A stretch of 64,000 nucleotides of DNA, from assembly GCF_015709225.1 (NCBI RefSeq), contig NZ_JADNRS010000029.1, positions 124,001 to 188,000 of the forward strand. Direction: 5' to 3'. The notes under the pieces are model-generated. The model did not search any database. It had not been told where the DNA came from and saw only the letters and a program-made list of their open reading frames with translations. The translations under genes and the position numbers were made by a program. Below are positions 27,466-35,591 of the stretch, in pieces; position 1 is the first letter of the stretch, and the number at the start of each line of letters is the position of its first letter. The stretch is from Acholeplasma laidlawii (GTDB lineage Bacteria; Bacillota_I; Bacilli_A; Acholeplasmatales; Acholeplasmataceae).

Positions 27466-28236
27466 TTAACGCATGAATTGTACAAACTCAGACAACTGAG
27501 AAGCCCAAAGTGTTTCATTATGGATGCCGCCTTCATAAACCTTATAAAATATAGTTTTTACCAGTGGTTTGATATGTTTATAAATCTTTTTAGATACGTT
27601 TGTGTAATCTCTGTTTGCTTTATGATCGTTTTTACCAGATTCATTTGATCCGACTGTAATGAAATACTTTTGATGAATATCTGGTTTTAAAGTATCCAGT
27701 AAATTGTCTAGGGCAGCTGGATTCCAGGAAGCTGAGGTTGATAGACAACCGATACCTCCAAATATATTAGGATATTTTAATCCACAATATAAACTAATTA
27801 ATCCCCCTAAAGAAGAACCCATGATGTATGTATCCTCTTTATCTTTTTTGGTTTTGAATTTAACATCAATCCAAGGCTTTAATTCTTCAACGATGAATCT
27901 TGCATACTCTTGGCCAAATACAGGTACTCTAAATTCATCAGAATAGGTTTTATAAATGGTTGAATTATCAAAGGGTGCATATTCATCCATGCGATACTTT
28001 GTGTTATCGATACCTACGATAATATGTGGTTCAATTAAACCAGCTTTAGTAAATCTTTCATACTGTGTATGTGCATCCCAAATTTCCCCGTAAGAAGATG
28101 CTTCTTTAAAAAATAAATTTTGTCCATCATGCATGTAGAGCACTTTAAAGGGACCCTTATGATTATCAGGTATATAAACAGATATATTTCTTTTTTGGTT
28201 TAAGATCTTGGATGTAACTTTAAACGTTTTTATCAT
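27466..28236 (-). CDS. Alpha/beta-hydrolase esterase (Fes/esterase D-like)
   Basis: A 256-residue hydrolase. The nucleophile elbow GSSLGG is present near residue 140 (IMGSSLGGLISLY), an oxyanion-side motif VLYMHDGQNLF near residue 31, and a C-terminal His in YEGGIHNETLW. This is the putative esterase family that includes enterochelin and S-formylglutathione esterases; the substrate is unknown. The frame opens 38 codons further up inside yidD, but the start at 28236, behind AAGGGGAAAG, gives the family N-terminus. It overlaps the end of yidD by 17 bp. Confidence 0.87.
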   Translation of the reverse strand: MIKTFKVTSKILNQKRNISVYIPDNHKGPFKVLYMHDGQNLFFKEASSYGEIWDAHTQYERFTKAGLIEPHIIVGIDNTKYRMDEYAPFDNSTIYKTYSDEFRVPVFGQEYARFIVEELKPWIDVKFKTKKDKEDTYIMGSSLGGLISLYCGLKYPNIFGGIGCLSTSASWNPAALDNLLDTLKPDIHQKYFITVGSNESGKNDHKANRDYTNVSKKIYKHIKPLVKTIFYKVYEGGIHNETLWASQLSEFVQFMR

Positions 28237-28462
28237 TTTTCTTTCCCCTTTTCTTTGGTACTGGATCGTATTTAGGCTTAAAAAGCGGATTACATGTAAT
28301 AATCCTTTTGCTGGTAAGTAAACTTGCATAAATGAAATTATGTGTCTCATAAGCCTCTATTGCATAGTGGCTACAAGTTGGTGTGTGTCTACATTTATGA
28401 GATTTTACTGGTGATAAAGTTTTTTGGTACCAACGAATGGCTTTTATAGCATATTTTTTCAT
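28220..28462 (-). CDS. yidD: Membrane protein insertion efficiency factor YidD
   Basis: An 80-residue YidD, a small peripheral membrane protein that assists YidC-dependent insertion. The signature CRHTPTCSHYAIEAYETHN lies near residues 24-42, after an amphipathic N-terminus (AIKAIRWYQKTLSP), and RIITCNPLFKP follows. The basic tail overlaps the esterase gene. It is not near rnpA/yidC here, unlike in many bacteria. Confidence 0.95.
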   Translation of the reverse strand: MKKYAIKAIRWYQKTLSPVKSHKCRHTPTCSHYAIEAYETHNFIYASLLTSKRIITCNPLFKPKYDPVPKKRGKKNDKNV

Positions 28463-28529
28463 ATCGTATTTATTATACTATAAAAAGGGTCTTTTAAAAA
28501 ATTCACATATATTTTATTTACATTAAATA

Positions 28530-28557
28530 TTGATAAAAAAATAAGGTGTGATATAAT
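28530..28557 (+). promoter_or_regulatory. Promoter of the EF-G-like gene
   Basis: TTGATA (28530-28535), a 16-bp spacer, TATAAT (28552-28557). A cre-like palindrome follows directly at 28568-28581, overlapping the expected transcription start. Confidence 0.75.
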
Positions 28558-28567
28558 AAAAGTACAA

Positions 28568-28581
28568 TGTAAACGCATACA
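28568..28581 (+). promoter_or_regulatory. Candidate cre (CcpA) operator
   Basis: TGTAAACGCATACA matches the Gram-positive cre consensus TGWAANCGNTNWCA at 13 of 14 positions. It sits at the transcription start of the EF-G-like gene, where CcpA would repress. Whether the organism has CcpA is not visible here. Confidence 0.4.
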
Positions 28582-28598
28582 TATATAAGGAGGTATTT

Positions 28599-30656
28599 AT
28601 GAAAGAATACAAAACAAAGAACCTCAGAAACATTGCGCTATTAGGGCATTTGGGTAGTGGTAAGACTTCACTAACTGAAAGCCTCTTAAATGTAACTGGC
28701 GTAACTAACGTAAAAGGTGAGGTGGAACGTAAAAACACCAAATCCGATTTTCTTGTGGAGGAACAAACACGTATTGCCTCCATGCAAACATCTTTAATAC
28801 CGATCGAAGCACATGACTGCAAACTTAACTTTCTAGACGTACCAGGTAATGATGAGCTCATTAGCGAATTATACCATGCCCTAGAAGTAGTTAAGGGTGC
28901 AGTCATTTTAATTGATGCGACCAAAGGGGTTGAAGTTGGCACGGAACGTGTTTGGAATGAAATTAGACGTAGACGTATACCAGCAGTATTATTTATCAAT
29001 AAAATGGATAAAGATAATATTGACTATGAAGCATTATTAGAAGATATACGTACGAAACTTGGTAAACGTGCCGTACCTTTTACATATCCTATAGGACGTA
29101 AAGAAGATTTTGAAGGCTTTGTAAACGTTGTTGAGATGAAGGCTCGTATCTATAACGGTAATACTTGCGAAGATGCAGAAATTTGGGATGAAAAGAAACC
29201 TAAAGTGGAACAACTTCGTGAGATGATTATGGAATCAGTAGCTGAAACATCCGAAGAATTATTAGAAAAATACTTTGGTGGTGAAGAAATCACTAATGAA
29301 GAAATCACACATGCTTTAAATCACGCGATTATTAATGGTGAGTTAACACCAGTCTTAGTAGGTTCTGTACTTAAAAATATTGGTGTAAATACCTTACTTA
29401 AAATGTTAACTGACTTCTTACCTTCTCCTGATATGTTAAGAGAATTAGAAGCTACTAAAGTTGGAAGTGATGAAAAACTTCAAATTAAAACATTGGATGA
29501 AGAACCATTTTCAGGATTTGTCTTTAAAACAATGATTGACCCATTTGTTGGAACGATTTCATTTATTAAAGTAAATTCAGGTATCTTAAAAGTTGGGGAT
29601 GAAGTATATCACGCACAAAGTGATTCAACCATTAAGATTAATACCTTAATGACACTGATTGGTAAAGATCAAATACCAATGGATTTAGCACATGCGGGTG
29701 ATATCGTAGTTACAACTAAATTAGAAGCATTAAAGACTGGTCATACAATCACAGATCCTAAACGCAAAATTGTATTTGATACAGTGAAACTTCCTACACC
29801 GGTTATTTATCAGGCAATTGAACCAGATAATGAAAAAGATGAAGACAAGATTTCAATGGCTTTAACAAAACTAAATATTGAAGATCCTTCATTTGATATC
29901 CAAAGAAATAAAGAAACTGGTCAATTACTCATTGGTGGTTATGGTATTAGTCATATTAAATACATTACAGACCGTATGAAGAATCTATATAAGGTGAGTG
30001 TTTCATTCGAAGACCAAAAGATAGTATATAGAGAAACGATTAAGAAAAAAGGTGTTGGCGAAGGTAAACATAAGAAACAATCCGGTGGTGCAGGTCAATT
30101 TGGTCATGTTTGGATACGTTTTGAACCAACAGATAAGCTTTTCGAGTTTTCTGAAGAAGTATTTGGTGGTGCAGTGCCTAGATCATACTTCCCGGCCGTT
30201 GAAAAAGGATTAATTCGTGCTTTTGAAAAAGGTCCTTTGGCAGGATTTCCTGTAATACATGTGAAAGCAACCCTTTATGATGGAAGTTATCACTCAGTAG
30301 ATAGTAATGAAATATCGTTTGTTATGGCAGCTGATCTTGCATTTAAGGCTGCATTACCTGAAATTCAACCAACGATATTAGAACCAATTTTACACCTAAC
30401 AATCACAGTTAAAGAATCTTATGTGGGTGATGTTATGGGGGATATGAATAAACGTCGTGGTCGTATCCTAGGTATGGACCAAGCAGATGGTTATACTGTA
30501 ATTAATGCATATGTTCCAGAAGCGGAAGTCACTACTTACGCCATAGATTTAAAAGCAATGACTCAAGGTTCAGGACAGTTTGAAAGACGTTTTGATCGTT
30601 ACGAAGAAGTACCACAACAATTCCAATCCAAGATTATTGAACAATATAAAAAGTAA
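28599..30656 (+). CDS. Elongation factor G-like GTPase (FusA2-type paralogue)
   Basis: A 685-residue translational GTPase with EF-G domain order. G1 is GHLGSGKTS (residues 16-24) and G4 is NKMD near 130. The G3 region reads LDVPGNDELI instead of the EF-G form DTPGHVDF, which marks it as an EF-G-like paralogue rather than the main factor. Domain IV is present (GAGQFGHVWIRFEP near 497). A strong AAGGAGG precedes the ATG. It is not in the str operon context of true fusA. The role in translation is uncertain; recycling or stress functions are known for related paralogues. Confidence 0.85.
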   Translation: MKEYKTKNLRNIALLGHLGSGKTSLTESLLNVTGVTNVKGEVERKNTKSDFLVEEQTRIASMQTSLIPIEAHDCKLNFLDVPGNDELISELYHALEVVKGAVILIDATKGVEVGTERVWNEIRRRRIPAVLFINKMDKDNIDYEALLEDIRTKLGKRAVPFTYPIGRKEDFEGFVNVVEMKARIYNGNTCEDAEIWDEKKPKVEQLREMIMESVAETSEELLEKYFGGEEITNEEITHALNHAIINGELTPVLVGSVLKNIGVNTLLKMLTDFLPSPDMLRELEATKVGSDEKLQIKTLDEEPFSGFVFKTMIDPFVGTISFIKVNSGILKVGDEVYHAQSDSTIKINTLMTLIGKDQIPMDLAHAGDIVVTTKLEALKTGHTITDPKRKIVFDTVKLPTPVIYQAIEPDNEKDEDKISMALTKLNIEDPSFDIQRNKETGQLLIGGYGISHIKYITDRMKNLYKVSVSFEDQKIVYRETIKKKGVGEGKHKKQSGGAGQFGHVWIRFEPTDKLFEFSEEVFGGAVPRSYFPAVEKGLIRAFEKGPLAGFPVIHVKATLYDGSYHSVDSNEISFVMAADLAFKAALPEIQPTILEPILHLTITVKESYVGDVMGDMNKRRGRILGMDQADGYTVINAYVPEAEVTTYAIDLKAMTQGSGQFERRFDRYEEVPQQFQSKIIEQYKK

Positions 30657-30698
30657 AAACATATCATTTTAACTACTATAGTATGGAGGAGTTAGTCC

Positions 30699-31073
30699 AT
30701 GCAGTGTAAAATATGTAGAAATGATATAAAGGTTCAAAGAACTTTTAGAAATTTACTTAAATTTGAATTACCTGGTGTATGTATTCATTGTTTTAAACAA
30801 CAGATGAATTACTTTCCGTACTTTGTCATACCAATTCAAAATGGCTTATTGCATATATTTGAATTACTTATAACTGATACAAAGCACCCAAATGATTATA
30901 TTAATTACTTTAGACCATACTACCGTGCATATTTCAATTTAAATATGACGGTAGATGCGGTCTACATAGAAACACTTACATTAAATATCATAGAATTATT
31001 CGATCACATGGAAATAGGACATCTCATTATTTTTACAAACAACTTTAAGGAGGATAAAGGTTATGAGATATGA
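30699..31073 (+). CDS. ComF-like zinc-ribbon protein lacking the phosphoribosyltransferase domain
   Basis: A 124-residue protein. Cys3, Cys6, Cys28 and Cys31 form a CxxC...CxxC zinc ribbon like the N-terminus of ComFC. ComFC continues into a phosphoribosyltransferase domain with a PRPP loop; here the rest reads as helices (DYINYFRPYYRAYFN) with no such loop. It overlaps hpf by 11 bp, the place comFC often takes in Firmicutes. A shortened or diverged ComFC is the likely origin. The start ATG follows GGAGG. Confidence 0.65.
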   Translation: MQCKICRNDIKVQRTFRNLLKFELPGVCIHCFKQQMNYFPYFVIPIQNGLLHIFELLITDTKHPNDYINYFRPYYRAYFNLNMTVDAVYIETLTLNIIELFDHMEIGHLIIFTNNFKEDKGYEI

Positions 31074-31620
31074 GATCATAGGTAAAAATGGATTCGTTGC
31101 TACTGAGGCTATTAAAGCGTATGTAGTTAAGAAGTTGGACAAAATTGTCAATATGTTTGATGTTAGAGTGATAGACACAGTGCGTGTAGTATTACGCGTC
31201 TATAAAGAGTACTCTAAAGTTGAAGTTACAATCCCTGCACCATATATTATTTTAAGAAGTGAAGTTAGAGATGCTGATATGTATGCAGCTATTGACAAGA
31301 GTGTAGATAAATTAACTGCACAAATTAGAAGACATAAATCTAAAATTAGACATCATTTTGAAAGACGTGGACAAGAGGTGTTTTCTACAGAATTTAATCT
31401 AGAAGCAATGGATAAAGAAGTTAAAGCACGTCAATTAGTCAAATCAAAGAAGGTTTCTATTAAACCGATGACTGTTGAAGATGCAATTGCACAAATGGAA
31501 TTAAGTGGACATGATTTCTTTATTTTCTTAGATGAAAAAACCAATAATCCTCAAATCGTTTATGCTAGAGAAGATGGCGACTATGCAGTTATAGAAGCTA
31601 CACCTGAAATATATAAGTAA
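31063..31620 (+). CDS. hpf: Ribosome hibernation promoting factor, long form
   Basis: A 185-residue HPF. Residues 1-100 form the ribosome-binding domain (VKKLDKIVNMFD; DMYAAIDKSVDKLTAQIRRH). The C-terminal domain (KPMTVEDAIAQMELSGHDFF, near 138-157) dimerises ribosomes into 100S particles. The long form alone suffices for this in Firmicutes. AAGGAGG lies nine bases ahead of the ATG within the upstream gene. A terminator follows the stop. Confidence 0.96.
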   Translation: MRYEIIGKNGFVATEAIKAYVVKKLDKIVNMFDVRVIDTVRVVLRVYKEYSKVEVTIPAPYIILRSEVRDADMYAAIDKSVDKLTAQIRRHKSKIRHHFERRGQEVFSTEFNLEAMDKEVKARQLVKSKKVSIKPMTVEDAIAQMELSGHDFFIFLDEKTNNPQIVYAREDGDYAVIEATPEIYK

Positions 31621-31632
31621 ATTACGTGAATC

Positions 31633-31667
31633 AAAAGGGGTTAGCATTTACTAACCCCTTTTTGTTA
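31633..31667 (+). terminator. Terminator of hpf
   Basis: Perfect 12-bp arms (31633-31644 and 31651-31662) with a six-base loop, ending in T5. Confidence 0.92.
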
Positions 31668-31723
31668 TAAAGTAAAATTATTTTATAAGTTATGATACAA
31701 TGTAAACATGTGAAAGGATTTAC

Positions 31724-31999
31724 ATGGAAAGATTAAAATATGGTATAAAAAACTCTCGTATATGGCATTTATGTAGTCAAGACATTGAAGTAAATAAATC
31801 AATGACACTAGATAACTGGACCAGATATAGAGCAGAATATAGAGAAATATATTATTTAAACGATAACATCAAGTTCTTAGAAGTTGATCATTTTAACCAT
31901 GTTTTTAAATTTTTCGATGCAAATATCAGAAAGCATAATATAGAAGACTTTAGACGTTATTTTAAGGACTTTCAAAAATATAAGGAAATATTGAAATAA
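31724..31999 (+). CDS. Uncharacterised 91-residue protein
   Basis: I do not recognise this protein. It is short, basic and rich in aromatic residues (RYRAEYREIYYLNDN; DHFNHVFKFFDANI), with no membrane helix and no cysteine pair. The ATG follows GAAAGGA and a plausible extended -10 (TGATACAAT, 31693-31701) lies 20 bases upstream, so it is probably a real gene. It stands alone after the hpf terminator, and its stop codon meets the end of the minus-strand RNA candidate. Confidence 0.6.
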   Translation: MERLKYGIKNSRIWHLCSQDIEVNKSMTLDNWTRYRAEYREIYYLNDNIKFLEVDHFNHVFKFFDANIRKHNIEDFRRYFKDFQKYKEILK

Positions 32000-32203
32000 A
32001 AAAAACCAAGAAAATAAATTTCTTGGGTAAGTAGATTAAATATGGAAGGCGTAGCCTAAAACTTGAAATACTAAACATAAATCAAATCCATAAAAATTAT
32101 AAATCTTTGAAATGAATAAAACTTATAAATCGAATAAACATTTGATACTTAAAGGTATAACGTTTTTAAGAACTTGTGATTCAAAAATACTAACTACGCC
32201 TTC
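31998..32203 (-). ncRNA. Candidate structured small RNA (about 206 nt)
   Basis: The minus strand has a complete transcription unit with no convincing open frame. A consensus promoter (TTTACA, 17 bp, TATAAT) places the start at 32203. The first ten bases, GAAGGCGTAG (32203-32194), are perfectly complementary to CTACGCCTTC (32054-32045), so the 5' end closes a stem with the region just before the terminator. Inside, ATCAAAT can pair with ATTTGAT. A hairpin (32026-32006) followed by eight U (32005-31998) ends the RNA. A closing stem, an open middle and an inner stem resemble the layout of 6S RNA, but no family is assigned; a decayed gene is the alternative. Confidence 0.5.
32006..32026 (-). terminator. 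Terminator of the small RNA
   Basis: Arms CCAAGAAA and TTTCTTGG with a five-base loop; the T run follows only on the minus strand, so it serves minus-strand transcription. Confidence 0.75.
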
Positions 32204-32209
32204 AACTGT

Positions 32210-32238
32210 ATTATATTACAAGATAAATCATTTGTAAA
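32210..32238 (-). promoter_or_regulatory. Promoter of the small RNA
   Basis: On the minus strand, TTTACA (32233-32238), exactly 17 bp, TATAAT (32210-32215). Confidence 0.75.
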
Positions 32239-32252
32239 GGAAAGCGCTAACA
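32239..32252 (-). promoter_or_regulatory. Candidate cre (CcpA) site next to the small RNA promoter
   Basis: TGTTAGCGCTTTCC on the minus strand matches the cre consensus at 13 of 14 positions and directly abuts the -35 element. Sites upstream of -35 can mediate carbon-dependent activation in Firmicutes. Confidence 0.4.
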
Positions 32253-32287
32253 TTTTTATGTTAAAATGAATTTTATGTGGATAATGA

Positions 32288-32318
32288 AAAAAGATATCAC
32301 AAATTGTGATATCTTTTT
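32288..32318. terminator. Terminator of sodA
   Basis: Perfect 15-bp inverted arms (32288-32302 and 32304-32318) with T5 on either strand; it begins 6 bp beyond the sodA stop codon on the minus strand. Confidence 0.88.
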
Positions 32319-32323
32319 ATGTA

Positions 32324-32935
32324 TTAAGCCTTATTGAATAATGCTTCAACAGCTTCCCAGTTAACAACATTGAAGAATGCTGCAACATAGTCAGGACGTC
32401 TGTTTTGATAATTTAGGTAATATGCATGTTCCCATACATCTAATCCTAATAATGGAGTACCTTCAGCAAGTGGTGTATCTTGGTTTGGTGTAGAAGTAAC
32501 TACTAACTTATCACCGTTTTTGATCAACCAAGCCCAACCAGAACCAAATCTAGTTTTAGCAGCATTTGAGAATGTTTCTTGGAATGCTTCAAATGAACCA
32601 AATGATTGAGTGATTGCATCCATAAGTTTACCTGCAGGTTTTTTACCATCATTTTTCTTTAATAATGGCCAGAAGAATGCGTGGTTGAAGTGTCCACCAC
32701 CATTGTTTCTAACTGCACCTTGAATATCGACAGGTACTTTGTTTAAATCTGTAAGTAATACCATTAAATCATCCATTGTGTGAACATGTAATTCTGGATG
32801 TTTTTCTAATGCAGCATTCAAGTTTGTAATATAAGCTTGATGATGCTTTCCGTGGTGAATCTCCATAGTTTTTGCATCGATAAATGGTTCTAGTGCATCG
32901 TATGCGTATGGTAATTTGTCTAATGTAAATGCCAT
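32324..32935 (-). CDS. sodA: Superoxide dismutase, Mn type
   Basis: A 203-residue Fe/Mn superoxide dismutase that converts superoxide to oxygen and hydrogen peroxide in the cytoplasm. Metal ligands are in HHGKHHQAY (His27 region), [10 protein letters not shown] (near His81) and [11 protein letters not shown] (Asp and His near 165-169). The second-sphere GGGHFNH and NQDTPL residues favour manganese over iron. A strong AGGAGG precedes the ATG, and its own promoter overlaps the end of the upstream gene. It is monocistronic. Confidence 0.96.
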   Translation of the reverse strand: MAFTLDKLPYAYDALEPFIDAKTMEIHHGKHHQAYITNLNAALEKHPELHVHTMDDLMVLLTDLNKVPVDIQGAVRNNGGGHFNHAFFWPLLKKNDGKKPAGKLMDAITQSFGSFEAFQETFSNAAKTRFGSGWAWLIKNGDKLVVTSTPNQDTPLAEGTPLLGLDVWEHAYYLNYQNRRPDYVAAFFNVVNWEAVEALFNKA

Positions 32936-32970
32936 AAAATGTAACGCCTCCTAATTTATTTTACAAATAT

Positions 32971-32999
32971 ATCTTACTCTATATAGTGCAATTTATCAA
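32971..32999 (-). promoter_or_regulatory. Promoter of sodA
   Basis: Minus strand TTGATA (32994-32999), 17 bp, TAAGAT (32971-32976), 36 bases before the start codon. Confidence 0.65.
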
Positions 33000-33002
33000 C
33001 TT

Positions 33003-34547
33003 TTAAGCATTCTGTAAAAGATTGTCGACAATTGTTTGATCAATATCGATATAGATTGTCTTTTCATTTTTAATCTTTACAAAAGATGCAGGTTTACCAC
33101 CAATTTTACTTACATATCTAAATAGTGTGTAGTTTACTGGTATCGAACTAGAAGCCTTTTGAGATGAGAAGTATGCTGCTAACATTGCAGATGTTCTTAG
33201 TACTTTTTCAGTAAGTTCAGGCGTTCTAACAAGTATATGAGAACCTGGAGCATCTTTTACGTGAAACCAATAGTCATTTGATAAACCTATTTGATTCACT
33301 AGGTGTGCATTTTGATGTGCGTTTTTACCGATAAAATAAGTAGTATCATCAACTTTTAGGGTTAATACTTTTACTTTATGTTTTGTAGGTTTATTCTTTT
33401 TATTTTTTTGTTTCATAAACCCGTATGGGTCTAGTATCTCTTTAAAATCAGATAATGTCTCATTATCTGTAAGTTCTAGTTCTACAAGGTAGTTTTCAAA
33501 TATTTCTTTTTCACTTAATACTTTATGCAATTCTGGTTCTAAAAAATCAATCGCACGTTTACCTTTTTGGTAGTTGTTATAAAACTTTTGTGCATTTGAA
33601 GTTAGACTTATTTGATCATCTAAGACAATATCCTCAATAAATGGTAGTTTGTCTCTTAGATTATGACCACTAGCATAAATTAAGTCACCTTTTGTTTTAT
33701 CTTCAAGCATTTGATGTGCTTGATCAAGTTGTTTGGTTAATTGAATATGTTTCTTTTCTAATTTTTTTAACTGATTTGAGATAAAACTTCTATAAATAGA
33801 TTTTTCGTCCTTTTGAAGCATGATTCTAGAATCTAAAGCTTCACTTAATCTATTAAATGATTTTGTATTAGAATCAAAAATATTAAAAAAGTAGGATTTA
33901 TTATTTTCCATAGATAAAGTAGGTTCAACTTCAATTTCAAAAGGATGTTTACCAGTTAATTGTAAATAATTAGCTAAACGTTGTGATATACCTAAATATT
34001 TGTTTGTAATATCTTTAGGTGTAGATAAAGGATCAAAGACATAATCTTTAGCATCAAGTTTATCACTTAAGAAGTATCCAAAAGTCGCATTTGGAATTAA
34101 ATGTCTACCCTCTAAAACAAACATTTTCTTATATAAATCAATAATTTTTCCTTGTTCAATTAAATATAAATTTGCGTGTCTACCCATCGCTTCAAAAATC
34201 AGTTTACGTTCAACTGGACCATATATAAAATCATACACGGTAAAGTTAAATTCAATCACTCTATCTGACTGGTATTGAGTGATGTTTTTTAATATGCCAC
34301 CTTCTAAGTATTTCTTGAGTTGATTCAAAAAATTAGAAGTATCTTTTTTTGAAGGTGGTTGTGTAGTTAAATAAGTACTTGTAAAACTTGCATTCAAGTT
34401 AATCACTAAATGATGTCTTTGTTTTTGAGCATAAAGACTAAAAACAAACATTAGACCGTTTAACCAAACGGATTCTACACGTGTATTTTCTACAGATTGA
34501 TTCAGTTCTTTGATTAAATAATGTGTGTAAACACCATCTAAAGCCAT
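33003..34547 (-). CDS. rqcH: NFACT family protein (RqcH/Rqc2-like)
   Basis: A 514-residue NFACT protein. The bacterial family (RqcH, formerly FbpA/YloA) binds stalled 50S subunits and adds C-terminal alanine tails. Visible parts are the NFACT-N start (ALDGVYTHYLIKEL), a helical coiled-coil middle (about residues 250-370) and the NFACT-R domain (YWFHVKDAPGSHILVRT near 423). It is somewhat shorter than the 560-570 residues of Bacillus. Its stop lies beside the sodA promoter, and it is divergent from gmk. Confidence 0.9.
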   Translation of the reverse strand: MALDGVYTHYLIKELNQSVENTRVESVWLNGLMFVFSLYAQKQRHHLVINLNASFTSTYLTTQPPSKKDTSNFLNQLKKYLEGGILKNITQYQSDRVIEFNFTVYDFIYGPVERKLIFEAMGRHANLYLIEQGKIIDLYKKMFVLEGRHLIPNATFGYFLSDKLDAKDYVFDPLSTPKDITNKYLGISQRLANYLQLTGKHPFEIEVEPTLSMENNKSYFFNIFDSNTKSFNRLSEALDSRIMLQKDEKSIYRSFISNQLKKLEKKHIQLTKQLDQAHQMLEDKTKGDLIYASGHNLRDKLPFIEDIVLDDQISLTSNAQKFYNNYQKGKRAIDFLEPELHKVLSEKEIFENYLVELELTDNETLSDFKEILDPYGFMKQKNKKNKPTKHKVKVLTLKVDDTTYFIGKNAHQNAHLVNQIGLSNDYWFHVKDAPGSHILVRTPELTEKVLRTSAMLAAYFSSQKASSSIPVNYTLFRYVSKIGGKPASFVKIKNEKTIYIDIDQTIVDNLLQNA

Positions 34548-34593
34548 AATTTCTTACCTCAATAATACTATATCATGAAAATGTCTGAAACTA

Positions 34594-34622
34594 TTTACAT
34601 AAACCAAACTTTCGTATATAAT
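34594..34622 (+). promoter_or_regulatory. Promoter of gmk-rpoZ
   Basis: TTTACA (34594-34599), exactly 17 bp, TATAAT (34617-34622). Confidence 0.8.
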
Positions 34623-34650
34623 AAATTAAACGAAGAGTTAGGAGAGTCGC

Positions 34651-35268
34651 ATGAAACTAAATGATCGTGGATTACTCATCGTCATATCCGGACCATCTGG
34701 AGTTGGAAAAGGTACAGTGCGTAAAGCGCTTTTTGACATGAAGAACCATAACCTAGAATATTCTGTATCAGTTACAACAAGAGCACCAAGAGTCGGCGAG
34801 GTCGATGGCAAAGACTATTATTTTGTAAGTCGTGCATCCTTCGAAGAGATGATTCGTCAAGACAGATTTTTAGAGTATGCAGAGTTTGTAGGTAGCTATT
34901 ATGGCACACCAAAAGACAAAGTTGAAGAAATGCTTGATAAGGGTAAAGAAGTTGTATTAGAAATTGAAGTAGATGGTGCACTTCAAGTACGTGAACGCAT
35001 GAAAGAAGCTGTCTTTATATTCTTAGTACCACCAAGCAAAAAAGCTTTATATGAGCGATTAAGTCAACGTGGAACGGATACACCTGAAATTGTAAATAAG
35101 AGATTTCAAAAAGCTGAAAGTGAATTTAAATTAGCATATAAATATGATTATATCGTAGTAAATGATGATGTAAATAATGCTGCAGATCGTATTATGGCAA
35201 TCATTCGTGCAGAACATGCACGTACTCAAAGAACGATTCAAAAATATCAACAGTTAATGGAGGAATAA
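34651..35268 (+). CDS. gmk: Guanylate kinase
   Basis: A 205-residue guanylate kinase (GMP + ATP to GDP + ADP). The P-loop is SGPSGVGKGTV at residues 12-22 (Lys at 20). The GMP-binding motif is SVTTRAPRVGEVDGKDYYF (about 39-57), and the lid arginines are in RLSQRGTDTPE. The ATG follows TTAGGAGAG. It is 1 bp from rpoZ, the usual Firmicute pair. Confidence 0.97.
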   Translation: MKLNDRGLLIVISGPSGVGKGTVRKALFDMKNHNLEYSVSVTTRAPRVGEVDGKDYYFVSRASFEEMIRQDRFLEYAEFVGSYYGTPKDKVEEMLDKGKEVVLEIEVDGALQVRERMKEAVFIFLVPPSKKALYERLSQRGTDTPEIVNKRFQKAESEFKLAYKYDYIVVNDDVNNAADRIMAIIRAEHARTQRTIQKYQQLMEE

Positions 35269-35269
35269 C

Positions 35270-35485
35270 ATGAAAAAAAGAAAACATGGTTTAAACTACC
35301 CAACAATTGACGTACTATTAGAAAAGATTGATTCTAAGTATAAATTAGTATATGCAGCAAGTAAAGTTGCTCATATCATTGAAAGAGAAAATTTGGATGT
35401 TAAAGATTCCAAATCAGTCACAAGTGTAGGCAAAGCGTTAGAAGAAATTGCAAATGGTAAAGTAACTGTTACGTTCATTGACTAA
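35270..35485 (+). CDS. rpoZ: RNA polymerase omega subunit
   Basis: A 71-residue omega subunit. The N-terminal region LNYPTIDVLLEKIDSKYKLVYAASK and the later VGKALEEIANGKV match RpoZ, which helps assemble the beta-prime subunit. It lies directly after gmk with ATG one base after the gmk stop and GGAGG upstream. Confidence 0.93.
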   Translation: MKKRKHGLNYPTIDVLLEKIDSKYKLVYAASKVAHIIERENLDVKDSKSVTSVGKALEEIANGKVTVTFID

Positions 35486-35591
35486 TGAGCATAACAGTTT
35501 TTTTATTAAAATATGTTAAAAGATTATAGAATGTTCGTGATTTATCAATAAGTGAACACAATTTTAGTATAATATAAACAAGGTGATTTTT

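Noticed and set aside
32045-32203. Small transposable element (MITE) with terminal inverted repeats
   Set aside because: The 10-bp inverted ends could suggest this, but there is no target-site duplication and the promoter and terminator sit exactly outside the pair, which fits an RNA gene better.
32030-32203. Decayed leucine-rich-repeat gene on the minus strand
   Set aside because: One frame reads VEGVVSIFESQVLKN, loosely like such repeats, but stops are frequent and the promoter-stem-terminator design is more specific. Kept as an alternative.
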